Positions 1 to 9,562 of a stretch of DNA of 64,000 nucleotides are shown here, piece after piece. The first letter of the stretch is position 1, and each line of letters opens with the position of its first letter. A program made the translations under genes and the position numbers. The stretch covers positions 1 to 64,000 of the forward strand of contig JBAOKB010000168.1 of the NCBI GenBank assembly GCA_037044905.1, given 5' to 3'. The DNA comes from Hortaea werneckii (taxonomy: Eukaryota > Ascomycota > Dothideomycetes > Mycosphaerellales > Teratosphaeriaceae). Below the pieces are notes generated by a model. That model made no database searches, had not been told where the DNA came from, and saw only the letters and a list, made by a program, of their open reading frames with translations.

Positions 1-46
1 ATTGCTAAGGTTAAACGTAACTTGGTTTGTTCCCTGAACAGCACCT
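1..46 (+). other. Untrimmed Nanopore native-barcode adapter (not genomic)
   Basis: Bases 1-6 (ATTGCT) match the end of the ONT ligation adapter, 7-14 (AAGGTTAA) the 5' barcode flank, and 39-46 (CAGCACCT) the 3' barcode flank. The 24 bases between (15-38, beginning ACGTAACTTGG and ending TTCCCTGAA) match native barcode 08 as I remember it. The telomere starts at the next base, so the adapter was ligated directly to a chromosome end. These bases should be trimmed. Confidence 0.95.
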
Positions 47-183
47 CCCTAACCCTAACCCTAACCCTAACCCTAACCCTAACCCTAACCCTAACCCTAA
101 CCCTAACCCTAACCCTAACCCTAACCCTAACCCTAACCCTAACCCTAACCCTAACCCTAACCCTAACCCTAACCCTAACCCTA
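47..183 (+). repeat. Telomere, about 23 copies of CCCTAA
   Basis: An uninterrupted CCCTAA tract of about 137 bases on the plus strand is the C-rich strand orientation expected at a left chromosome end. It directly follows the sequencing adapter, so this is the true terminus and not an interstitial array. Length is in the usual range for filamentous ascomycetes, although nanopore basecalling of telomeres can change the apparent copy number. Confidence 0.97.
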
Positions 184-309
184 TGCCTCCGGCGGCCCTG
201 GCGTCGGCGCCCTGAACGGCTTCCCCTTTCCTTTTCTCTCTCTTTTTCCTCCCGACAATTGGAACCCTCTTGCCTCCGGCGGCCCTGGCGTCGGCGCCCT
301 GAACGGCTT
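184..309 (+). repeat. Subtelomeric 39-bp direct repeat, two copies
   Basis: Copies at 184-222 and 271-309 are identical, begin TGCCTCCGGCGGCC and end CCTGAACGGCTT, and are 87 bp apart start to start. The first abuts the last telomere repeat. The spacer is pyrimidine-rich. The arrangement suggests a subtelomeric unit that is repeated or exchanged between chromosome ends. No coding function is implied. Confidence 0.85.
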
Positions 310-351
310 GCTCTCTCTTTTACATTTCACTAACATTTCGCCCTGTACTAG

Positions 352-365
352 CTAACCCTAACCCT
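352..365 (+). repeat. Short interstitial telomere motif
   Basis: CTAACCCTAACCCT lies between the subtelomeric duplication and the end of the helicase gene. It has just over two telomere units in the same orientation as the terminal array. A matching short motif lies on the other side of the helicase at 5793-5804. Confidence 0.8.
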
Positions 366-398
366 CAGCCTCCTTCCTCCCTCCTGCCCTCTTCTATC

Positions 399-3300
399 TC
401 AGCTTATATGATACACCATTCTCACCAACTCGTTCGTTTCCATCATGTTCGTCGCCCGCTTCCGGATCACCCACCTCCATAGTCGGCCCCATTCGTCCTC
501 TTCCAACCCTCCCCCCTCCCAAAATCCCAAACTCCTCTCCATCTCCCCCTCTACCCACCCCCACTCCCACTCCTTTCCCTCCCTCTCTTCCCTCCCCCAC
601 ATCCTTTGGCTGATTACCGCCCCTCCTATGTCCTCCATCACTCCCTTGTATTGGCATCCTGCCCCCGCAACTCCGCTTCGCTGATATCCTGCCGTTTTAC
701 TCCCGCACGCCGCCGTCTTCTCTTCCCATCTTTGACATATGCTCTGCGGCACCCAGCAGAAATTGCACCCGCTGAATCGAGCCATCTGTAGCCGCTTCAT
801 CCTCTTCTTCACTTCCGCCATCCTCTCCCCTGCCTCCTTCCCGTGCCCTCTGCACTCTTCCCACCCTCGAGCCCTTTTCGCCCGTTGTATCTGCCCTTGC
901 GCCCAGCACACCGAACACCCTACCTTCGTCCAATCCTCTAGCCTCTTCACCATCTCGTCTCTGTCTATCTCTCTGCTAGCCCTCTCCGCTAACCTCGACC
1001 TCTTCTGCGCTTGCACTCTTTCTCCCTCTCTACTCATTCCTGTCCTCGCCTCGTTTATGCTTCGCTCCCTCTCCTCTCTCTCTCCTATACTTCTTGCCCT
1101 CTTTAGCCCTCTTCCTTCCTTTGCTGCCTCTTCACACTCATCCCCAGCTTCGGCCAACCCTGACCCTGATTCTCCCTCGTCGTCAACGTTGTCCGTACCT
1201 AACTCTGAGCCTCTCGGTGTTCCATCCTCGCTACCTTGTTCCATCGGCTCTGACCCTGACCCGTCTGCTTCCTCTTGCTCCCTCCTTCTATGCTGCTGTG
1301 ATGGAACGAACCCCCCTGTCCTCACTACAACCCTCGCCCTCCTTCCCGTTCTTGTTAACCCTCTACATACATCACACACTTTCTCTCCGTTCTCGCATCC
1401 GATCCTGTCCGCCCTCCCATCCATCTCCCTGTCTAACACAACCCTCCTACACTTCTCCCCTTCCAGATATTCGTGCATCCCCCTTTCCATCACGAATCCC
1501 TTCTCCAAGATTTTCCGACCCCCTACTGTGTTGTAGCCTCTCATTAAGATCGCCTCGCTTGCCTCTCCATCTCTTCCTGCCCTTCCACTTTCCTGTGCGT
1601 AATCCCTCACCAATTCCTTCACTCCCACGTGTACCACCACCCTGATGTGTGGTGCATCCACCCCCATTCCCATCGCTGTCGTCGCCGCGAACACTCTGTG
1701 CGTCCCCTTGACCAGCTGTTCCAGAATCTTCCTTTTCATTTCTTCGTCTCCGACCCTCCTGTAGTACACTGGACACCTCAGCACTTCTCCAATCTTCTTG
1801 CACTGCTCTACCCTCCGGCAGTACACTATGATCTGTCCCTCCTCGTGTTCTTCCAGTTTCTTTCTTACCAACTCCGCTACCCTCTCCTCTTCTTCTCGCC
1901 GGTCGTACTCGACCACCTGGTAAGCGATGTTCCTCCTCGTCGTCGAGTCTCTTATCATCCGTACCGTCCTCTTCTCCAAGCCCATCGCTTCGAGCCAGCT
2001 CGACTCTTCCTTCGGTGGCAACGTTGCCGTGAGATACACCATCTGGCATCCCTTCCTGGCGAACTCCGCTAGCTCGAGCACTTTCGGCCTCCATGTCTCT
2101 GTCGAGTCCAGAACGATGTGGCTCTCGTCGACTACTATCCTGTCTAGCTCTCCGGTAGCTAGCTTGTCGTTGATGAACCTGTTGAACGCCTTCGTTACTG
2201 CGCTCTCGGGTGTTACTAGCACGATCCTCGCGTGCCTGGCGCTCTGGTCGGGCCATCTCCCGGCGTTGAGTCCGATCTCCTTGCATCTCCTCTCTAGATC
2301 GCTCCTTAGCGATATCAACGGCACCACTACCACCGTCACCCCTCCGACTGAGCAGAATGCCGGTAGCATGAACATCAGACTCTTGCCTCCTCCGGTCCTC
2401 ATGACCATTACTACCTTCGGCTCGCCCGATACGATTGCCTTTAGCCCTTCCAGTTGTGAGCCTCTAAATGAAGCGTTCGGCCCCAGCATTTCCCTCAGAC
2501 TCACGTTCAAGTCTGCCCTCCTCAACTTCGCCCACCTCTCTTCTTCTACCATCTTCCTGTATTTCTCCAGATCGATCGTCGGCTTTCCATTACCTGTCGC
2601 AGTGGACGGCCACCTGATGAAGTGGTGCCATGACACGCTCACCTTTCTGAACGATGCCTGCTCGGACTGCGTGCTGAACGGGTTCTCTGTCGTCAAGATC
2701 CCGTAGATCAACTCTTCCATCCTTTTACTGTGTCCGGATTGCATCTGCCTATCTTCTGTTGTTACTCCTTCGTACAACCGATCGAGCTGTTTTGTCACTT
2801 CTTCCTCTGGGCAGTGTACCCTTTGGATGGCTGGGTATAGCTGCCTCCATGTCGACGGCGTTACAAAGAATCCGGCCTGGCATTTTGATAGCTCCCTCTT
2901 CATCACCCTCTTCAGCCTCTCTGTGTTCCAGAAGCCGTCTATGCTGAGTGCCTGCAGCTTGCCCTCTTTCGCTTTTCCTCCATTCCTCGGCCTGCTTCGC
3001 GCCTCCCTCCCACTGACCATCCGATCTCCTGCCGTTCCTTCGTCATCACCTCCATCCGCCTCGCTTTCACTGCTCGGGCTTGTGCTCGATTCGCTCTCGC
3101 TTCCTGAACTGCCCTCTTCCCCGTCGCTTTCCCTTCCTCCTTCTTCGCTCCCACTCTCCTCCTCCTCCCTGACTCCGTCGACCTCGCCTTCCCATTTCTT
3201 TTCCGGCTCCGGCTCCCACAGATATTTGCTGAAGTCGAACTCGCCCCTGACTTCCCACCTGAGCATGTGCACGAACGGTTCCACTAGCCACAAATGGTAC

Positions 3301-5501
3301 ACCAACAGCTTTCCCACCTCTTGCGGCAGATACCTGTGGATTATCTTCGCTTCGCCGCTCTTGCTGTAGCCTTTGTGGTAGCCCGTCACCAGCTCGACCA
3401 TGCCATTGTCAACAAAAACACCCCTCTGCGCTCGCGCACTCTCTCCGTTCTCGGTCCTGATGCTGACAACTTCCGTCCCTCTGGCTGGAGCTCCCCCTGC
3501 CATGTGACACAACACTATCAGCTCCTCCTTGAACAGAGTCACCTCCCGGAAGTACTGCTCCACCTTGGTCGTGTTCCACTTTAGCTCACTCCTGTCCCTC
3601 ACTTCACTCATGTCGATATTTTGTAGAAAGTACTTGGTTATTCGGTCCTCTCTCATGGCCCGGCTCCACAACCACTTCCTGCTCTCCACGTCTTTCCCGT
3701 CCGGCCTCCTGACTCTGCCCAAGACTTCATCGTTTCTCTCATCGTCCAAGAAGCTCCAACCCTCGGTGAGATCGCTTGGGTTGTCGAACAGTCTGTCCAG
3801 ATGCAAGATCGGCAGTTCCTCCTCTTGCTGTAAGAACATCAACCGCTTCGTGAGCCTCCCCAGACACCTTTCCCACAGCGAGTGTAGTGCATCTCTGAGA
3901 TCTCCCATGCTGAAGCTGATCTTGTCGATGGCGACCTGTTGGCATCTGTTCATCCAAGTGACCCGTGCCCCGGCTTTCTCCGTGAACCTGATCCTCATTC
4001 CAAAAGTCTTCATGTGCAAGACCCTGTCCATCGGGCTCGCTGGTCCCCCGTATTCCTGAAGACACAACAGCCTGGGCACCATATCGTGCACCCCTTCTAC
4101 AATGCTGACCGCTTCTTTTCTCGCCTCACTCTCACCTATCCCGGCTCCGATCAGCCGGTCGATGTCGTCTTGCCTCTGCTTGTAAGCCATGAACACCACC
4201 AGAGCCTTACAGACCGTGACGATGGCCGCCAGCTTCGGCGTGAAGTTGAACACGCTTACCCATCCTGCGTCTTCGGTGTCCAAGCCGAGAACTGCCAATG
4301 CGGACAGAAAGCCGCTTTGGAACTCGTCGTCTAGCAGCTCCTGGTCGAGCATGCTGGCCCAGAAAAGAACGATGGACCATTGTAACTCGTCTTCGCAGAC
4401 CTTTCTGGCTCCCTTGTCTAGAGCGGCGGTCTCTCGTCTGGCGAGACTTTGCATTGCTCCCAGCCTCCTCGCTTGCCCATCCGTCAACGTGTAGTCTGGC
4501 TTGTTCTCCCATGTCTGACTCCTCCAAAGATATCTCAGCATTGATACCCAGACCCTGGAGTATTTCTTCTTCGTACTGGCCTCGTGTTTGCTGTAGAATG
4601 GAGTCTCGTTGTTCGCGGCCCCGGTTTCCTTCCTGTTCACGTAGTGAAGAGCGGACCTTGGGATCGTCCGCGGACTGCTGACGTCCATGGCCTTCTTGAT
4701 CACCCTGCCGGTCGCTCTGCAAGCTCTCTCGATCGCCTCCTCTTCTTCATCCACGCTCTCTATCCCCCGCTCGTCCGCCTCAAGCTTTGGCGCCGCACTT
4801 AGACTAGCCCGTAGCTCTTCTTTCTCAAACCCAGCCAGATGGTGAGCCCAGCTGGTGTGTTCCAGCCATGGATCCATTTCAGACCTGACATTGCTGACGT
4901 TCACCTTCCTGTGATGGTGCGCCTCCCGCAGCTTCCTCTTGAGTCCATCGGCTACCTCATCTGTCAACTTCTGCGCCCTGTCCTCGGGCTCGCAGCCATG
5001 ACCGCCTCCTAGCATCCGTGGCGCTGGCGGTAGCACTTTAAAGAGCTTAGTCCACTGCGCATACTTGAAGAATCTCTGACAGCAGTGACCTTCCGTGAAC
5101 GGCTGGTTTGCGGCGGGTCGACTCCTCAAACTCCCTCGACCTCCTCTGCTTTTGGCGCTGTTCCAGCCGTGTTCCTTTCTACAGTGCGCCTCGATCCCCT
5201 TTTTACTCTCCCTCAGCAACCCGCACGCTTTGCACTGTGAGCATTGCTCGATGACCGGGCCGAGCTCCTGGATCGCTTCCTGTTCGGCGGCGGGGTACAC
5301 GACGTCTTCTGACCTATAAGCGACGTGGTCGAGTTTTTCCACTTGTTCGATTATTCCTTTCCTAGTGCTCACTGTTAGCGTCTGGTGACTTTGGCTGAGA
5401 TGCGCCTTGATTTGGTCTGGAACCACTGCAAACTTGCAATCTCTACAAACGATGATTTGAAAATTCTGGAAGTGTACGAACAGACTCTCAAAAGCGTCCA
5501 T
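399..5501 (-). CDS. Telomere-linked RecQ-like helicase (TLH), intact
   Basis: A 1,700-residue single-exon ORF starts at an ATG and reads toward the telomere, stopping 216 bp from it. The N-terminus has a C2H2-like finger (C19, C22, H34, H39) of the DUF3505 type common in fungal TLH genes. An acidic linker precedes the superfamily 2 helicase core: Walker A TGGGKS (about 1036-1041), DESH box (1125-1128), TAT motif near 1158, and the QESGRAGRDG motif VI near 1304. A Cys-rich RecQ-type zinc region follows, then a second Cys pair region (CSVC, CNFC). TLH proteins are thought to act in telomere maintenance or subtelomeric recombination; their role is only partly established. All motifs are present and there is no stop or RIP damage, so it may be expressed. 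Confidence 0.93.
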   Translation of the reverse strand: MDAFESLFVHFQNFQIIVCRDCKFAVVPDQIKAHLSQSHQTLTVSTRKGIIEQVEKLDHVAYRSEDVVYPAAEQEAIQELGPVIEQCSQCKACGLLRESKKGIEAHCRKEHGWNSAKSRGGRGSLRSRPAANQPFTEGHCCQRFFKYAQWTKLFKVLPPAPRMLGGGHGCEPEDRAQKLTDEVADGLKRKLREAHHHRKVNVSNVRSEMDPWLEHTSWAHHLAGFEKEELRASLSAAPKLEADERGIESVDEEEEAIERACRATGRVIKKAMDVSSPRTIPRSALHYVNRKETGAANNETPFYSKHEASTKKKYSRVWVSMLRYLWRSQTWENKPDYTLTDGQARRLGAMQSLARRETAALDKGARKVCEDELQWSIVLFWASMLDQELLDDEFQSGFLSALAVLGLDTEDAGWVSVFNFTPKLAAIVTVCKALVVFMAYKQRQDDIDRLIGAGIGESEARKEAVSIVEGVHDMVPRLLCLQEYGGPASPMDRVLHMKTFGMRIRFTEKAGARVTWMNRCQQVAIDKISFSMGDLRDALHSLWERCLGRLTKRLMFLQQEEELPILHLDRLFDNPSDLTEGWSFLDDERNDEVLGRVRRPDGKDVESRKWLWSRAMREDRITKYFLQNIDMSEVRDRSELKWNTTKVEQYFREVTLFKEELIVLCHMAGGAPARGTEVVSIRTENGESARAQRGVFVDNGMVELVTGYHKGYSKSGEAKIIHRYLPQEVGKLLVYHLWLVEPFVHMLRWEVRGEFDFSKYLWEPEPEKKWEGEVDGVREEEESGSEEGGRESDGEEGSSGSESESSTSPSSESEADGGDDEGTAGDRMVSGREARSRPRNGGKAKEGKLQALSIDGFWNTERLKRVMKRELSKCQAGFFVTPSTWRQLYPAIQRVHCPEEEVTKQLDRLYEGVTTEDRQMQSGHSKRMEELIYGILTTENPFSTQSEQASFRKVSVSWHHFIRWPSTATGNGKPTIDLEKYRKMVEEERWAKLRRADLNVSLREMLGPNASFRGSQLEGLKAIVSGEPKVVMVMRTGGGKSLMFMLPAFCSVGGVTVVVVPLISLRSDLERRCKEIGLNAGRWPDQSARHARIVLVTPESAVTKAFNRFINDKLATGELDRIVVDESHIVLDSTETWRPKVLELAEFARKGCQMVYLTATLPPKEESSWLEAMGLEKRTVRMIRDSTTRRNIAYQVVEYDRREEEERVAELVRKKLEEHEEGQIIVYCRRVEQCKKIGEVLRCPVYYRRVGDEEMKRKILEQLVKGTHRVFAATTAMGMGVDAPHIRVVVHVGVKELVRDYAQESGRAGRDGEASEAILMRGYNTVGGRKILEKGFVMERGMHEYLEGEKCRRVVLDREMDGRADRIGCENGEKVCDVCRGLTRTGRRARVVVRTGGFVPSQQHRRREQEEADGSGSEPMEQGSEDGTPRGSELGTDNVDDEGESGSGLAEAGDECEEAAKEGRGLKRARSIGEREERERSINEARTGMSREGERVQAQKRSRLAERASREIDRDEMVKRLEDWTKVGCSVCWAQGQIQRAKRARGWEECRGHGKEAGERMAEVKKRMKRLQMARFSGCNFCWVPQSICQRWEEKTAACGSKTAGYQRSGVAGAGCQYKGVMEDIGGAVISQRMWGREEREGKEWEWGWVEGEMERSLGFWEGGGLEEDEWGRLWRWVIRKRATNMMETNELVRMVYHIS

Positions 5502-6085
5502 GGTGTATTAGCTGTCGAGCAACGTGTCTGTCCTGATGTTTCGGTCGGCGGCCTCGCCTGGGCTCAGCTGCACCGACCCCTGTCACAGAATTTTCGCGAT
5601 CCCTGTCGCGATGGCGCGGTCACACATGATGGGGTTGAACGTTAGCTACATGCTACAAGAGTCGGTGGTCTTGCTGGGTGCTTTTCTGCACCTTTGTTGG
5701 TGTATTTCTATCTACCCTACCTCTTCGCGAGCGTCCAGCCTGCGCTTCCGGCGGTCCCTCAATTCCAGCCGAACCGCCGTTACGCCCGCCGACCCTAACC
5801 CTAAGCCTTTGCGAGCGGAACTTCACACAGAATGTCGGGATTTTCGAACCGCGATAACAATTCACCACGCGGGTCTCCCGCTCCGATGTTGAAAACTCAC
5901 GAGTAAAGTGCCTACGGATTGGAAACTCACCGAGTTTGAAACGATTCCGACCGGTACTTTTCATTCCTTCTGCCCCCGGTTTTTCATGGAATCTGCCCCC
6001 TCCGGCGAATTCGGTGGCCCGTGCCCCCCACGCATTATCATGGAATCCGCCCCGGATTCTTTGAAGGATTGAGGGTAGGGTAGAC
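5502..6085. promoter_or_regulatory. Upstream region of the helicase gene
   Basis: About 580 bp of moderately GC-rich sequence upstream of the helicase start. It holds a two-unit telomere motif (5793-5804) and a short imperfect duplication around TCATGGAATCTGCCCC (near 5984) and TCATGGAATCCGCCCC (near 6040). No reading frame here looks like a gene. The right edge is an abrupt switch to the AT-rich block. Confidence 0.5.
5793..5804 (+). repeat. Short interstitial telomere motif
   Basis: CCCTAACCCTAA, two perfect units in the telomere orientation, just upstream of the helicase gene. With the motif at 352-365 it brackets the helicase module. Confidence 0.75.
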
Positions 6086-9000
6086 ATTATAGTATACTTA
6101 CTCTAGTCGCTTTTTTAGAAGTAGACGAGCTTTTAGATAGGCTCCTTAACTACGGGATTAGTTAGATAATAAGTAGTAAGGCTTTAAGCTTTACTTTTCT
6201 AGCTATAATCGTTAGAAAGTAAGCTATATCTATCGCTAAAGTTATAGGCATCGCTCTAATTAGTATACTTAACTCTAGAAACTATATACTATACTTAGCT
6301 TATAATAGCTATATAGTCCTATTAATAGATAATTAGTTAGTTATAAGCTTAACTTAAAAGTATATTAACTAGCTATAGAGCTCTTAACTAACTAACTACC
6401 TAATAAATATAGTATACTTTTAACTAACTAACTAACTAATAGATAGAGGCTCTCTATTAACTAACTAACTACCTATTAACTAAGTAAATATAGTATTACT
6501 AGCTTTAATAGATATAGTAGATATAGTATTACTAGTTTTAGTAGATATAGTATTACTAGCTTTAGTAGATATAGTATTACTATATCTACTTATTATTAAT
6601 CTTATTTACTACTACTACTTTTAAGCGCTATACTACCTTTTTATCTTTAATTTTACTTATAGTTTACTAAGCCTTATTACTATTAGTAATACTATTATAA
6701 AGCTAGCTCTTAAAATACTACTCTACTTTAATTATATTAGGCTTAAGGCTACCGCGCTTATTAATAACTATTTTCTTTACTTAACTAAAAGCTCTTTTAT
6801 ATTTAGAGCTTATACTTAGTATACTAAAGATGTTAAAAGCTAGCTAAGCGAGGGTTAGATAGAGCTTATTACTAATATTAATCTACTACCTTAGAAGCGT
6901 AGCTATATACTAAGGTTCTATAGGTAAATCTACTACTATAAAGGTATTAAGCTCTTACTACTACTCTAGCCGTCGATAAGGGTCTTTATTTACGCTTATA
7001 TAGTATATACTAAATAACTTAAGCTAGTCTTTATCCTTCTCTTTACTATTATTATTAAATACTTAGTACTTCGGTATAGGAGTTAGTAGTAGTAACTATT
7101 AGCTAGATAGAACTTTATCTTTAGGTAGTTAATTAATAAATTGGTACTAGTAGAACTCTACTACTTCTTTAGTATTATAAACCTCTTAACTACTATGTTT
7201 TTCTTTAGTCTATTAATCCTTAAACTACTAAAAATGTTTATTAGAATATAGAGTAGTAGTAATTCTATAGATTCGACTATAGTTAGTAAGGGTATAATAG
7301 TATAAAAGCTTCTAAAAGGCTATATTAATATAGTATATATAATAGTTAGTAAACTTAAACGGCTTATTAATTACCTCTTACTATACTTAACTAAGCTTAT
7401 TAAATAGATAATTATAAGCTAGTAGTACCTCTTATATAGTACTATAAGTACTAGTAACTACGTAGCCCTTAAGGCGCTTTATAGTACTAAAAAAAGGCTT
7501 TAGAATAAAACTAAAATATTAAAGCTCTTTCTAATCTTAAGTATTAAAAGTATTAGTTACAATATTATAATTACTACTTAAAGCTACTTAGTAATAAGTG
7601 TAGTAGAGCTTAATAGGCCTTTAAAGCTATAAAGCGCGCTATATTATAGTAAAGGTACTATTCTACTAGATATCTATATTATACTTTAGCTAAAGGTACT
7701 ATAAAAGTACCTTATTAGTTTACTCTTACTAAATACTATTAAAAACTACTATATACTTACTTAAGTATATAATATAGATAATAATATTATAAAGCTTACT
7801 AATAGTACCTTACTACTACTAGAGCCTATATTCTTTAAGGTCGCTAGCCTCTATAAACTCTTTCTAAAGCTATATAAGGCCCTCGCTAAAAAGTAGAGCT
7901 TTTACTATAAAATTAACTATATAACTAAAGTAGTATAGGCACTACTTATAGATATTAATCTAATACTTTATAGTAAGCTTAGTAAAGTAGATATTATTAT
8001 TTAAAGTATTATCTATTTAAAAGGCGCTAAGGCAATTACTAATCTCGTAATATTCGATAGTCTACTTAAGCGCTAGTATAAGATTAGTAGTACTATATCT
8101 ACTCTTTAGTAGCTATAGTACTAGTAGAGCGCGCTAAAGCTTTATACTACTATTAAGCTAGTAGCTAACTATACTAAGTAGATAGAGGCCTTATAATAAT
8201 TGCTAGCTATTAAATAAAAGATATATCTAGCTTTTTATAGTAAGTAAGCTAGCCTTTATATTAGCTTAGCGCTCTTTAAAGGTAGTAGTAATCTATACTC
8301 TAAGAGTATTCCTTATTAGTAATAGAGCGTAGATTTAAGACTCGCTATAGATAAGAAGATTAGTAAATAAAGGGCTAGTAATCTATATAAAAAAGAGCTC
8401 GTTTTAAGCTATATAGTTAATTAGCGCCTCTTACTAATACTCTATATATTAGATCTAAGGTTTTAGAGGCTTACTAGTCTAGAAATTACTAAGAGTAAGG
8501 CCTAAGGTCTTTTTAATAGTTTTATATAGTCCTATAAAATACTACCTCTTAAGATAGTTTATTATACTACTCGTACTATTTATATCCTTTAGCTAAAAGG
8601 TAGTATTACTATTATAGTAATAGCGGTAGATCTAGTATCTACTACCCTATCGATTAGAACTAAGTAGCTCTTTAAGTTCTATACTATATTTAAAGATCTA
8701 TAAAATATAGCTCTTATTAACTAAGTACTTAGTATAAGGTTAAAACTAAAAGGTACTAAACTAACTAAAATACTAAAGGTTAATATCGAACTCGGCGTAC
8801 TTATTAGCGCGTATAATATTAATCTTTCGTATTTTCTTTATATTAGTAGATAGTTTTATATCCTCCTTTTTAGGTATTTTTATAAGCTCGTTACTATTAC
8901 TATAAGGTAGTACTATACTAAAGGTTAACGCTATACTCGAGGATAGAGACTTATAGAGGTTTAGCTATTAAGTAGCCTTTTTAATATATTTTAAAGGGCT

Positions 9001-9490
9001 AGCAATTACGTTTATTTTTCTAGCTAACCTTTTAAGGCCTATAGAATGTATTTATAATAGTATATTAGTAAAAAGATAGTATTATTAGTACTATAGTTAA
9101 TAAAGAAGGTCGACTAGAAGTAAATTAAGAGCCTTTAATAAAGCTTAGTATATAGAACTTTATAATATCTAGTACTATAGACTAATTAGGTTTAGCGAGG
9201 TAGTATCTCTATATCCGCCTACGCTTCTACGCTTCCTATATAGAGCTATCGACCTCTAAGTAGTTAGACTTATATAAGGGTTATATAGAGTTATAAAAAT
9301 ACCTAGGATTTAGTTAGTTAGTTAATAAAGAGGTTACTAACAAATAGTATTAATTAATAAGAGCGCTAATAGATATAGTATTAACTAACTAAATAAAGAG
9401 GATTATAACTAACTAACTAACTAAAAGTATTAGTTAGTTAGTTAATACTATAAACCCTTAGCTAACTATTAATAGGACTATAGCTATAAT
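6086..9490. mobile_element. RIP-destroyed AT-rich block, probable dead transposon
   Basis: About 3.4 kb made mostly of TA-rich words, with sharp edges on both sides. By eye only about a dozen CpA or TpG dinucleotides remain, while CpG and GpC survive (TCGCTA, GCGCGCT) and TpA is everywhere. This is the signature of repeat-induced point mutation in CpA context, at near saturation. Every frame is full of stops, as expected when Gln and Trp codons are hit. The target must once have been repeated, most likely a transposon. Imperfect inverted termini (separate entry) favour a DNA element, but I cannot assign a superfamily. Confidence 0.88.
6300..6336 (+). repeat. Left candidate terminal inverted repeat
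   Basis: TATAATAGCTATATAGTCC followed by TATTAATAG here matches, as reverse complement with a 2-base gap, 9461-9493 at the other end of the block. The shared core AGTCCTATTAATAG is 14 bases. Just inside, TAACTAACTAACTA arrays occur on the left and TTAGTTAGTTAG arrays on the right, a mirrored arrangement. AT-richness lowers the significance. Confidence 0.5.
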
Positions 9491-9493
9491 ATA
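9461..9493 (-). repeat. Right candidate terminal inverted repeat
   Basis: The partner of 6300-6336. Its reverse complement carries the same 14-base core, AGTCCTATTAATAG. It would give an element of about 3.2 kb. Both ends also carry short tetranucleotide arrays that could be RIP-altered AACC/GGTT repeats. Confidence 0.5.
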
Positions 9494-9562
9494 AACATTA
9501 TTCGGCTCCTCTATACATACGGCTATTACTACAACACTCGAAACGGGACGGGCCAAACAGCT

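Noticed and set aside
22..333. Open frames running through the telomere (Leu-Thr and Pro-Asn repeats)
   Set aside because: Translation of CCCTAA repeats joined to adapter sequence; not a gene.
739..1536. 265-aa frame opposite the helicase, and several similar ones up to 5.3 kb
   Set aside because: Shadows of the helicase gene: Ser/Pro/Leu-rich mirrors without motifs of their own.
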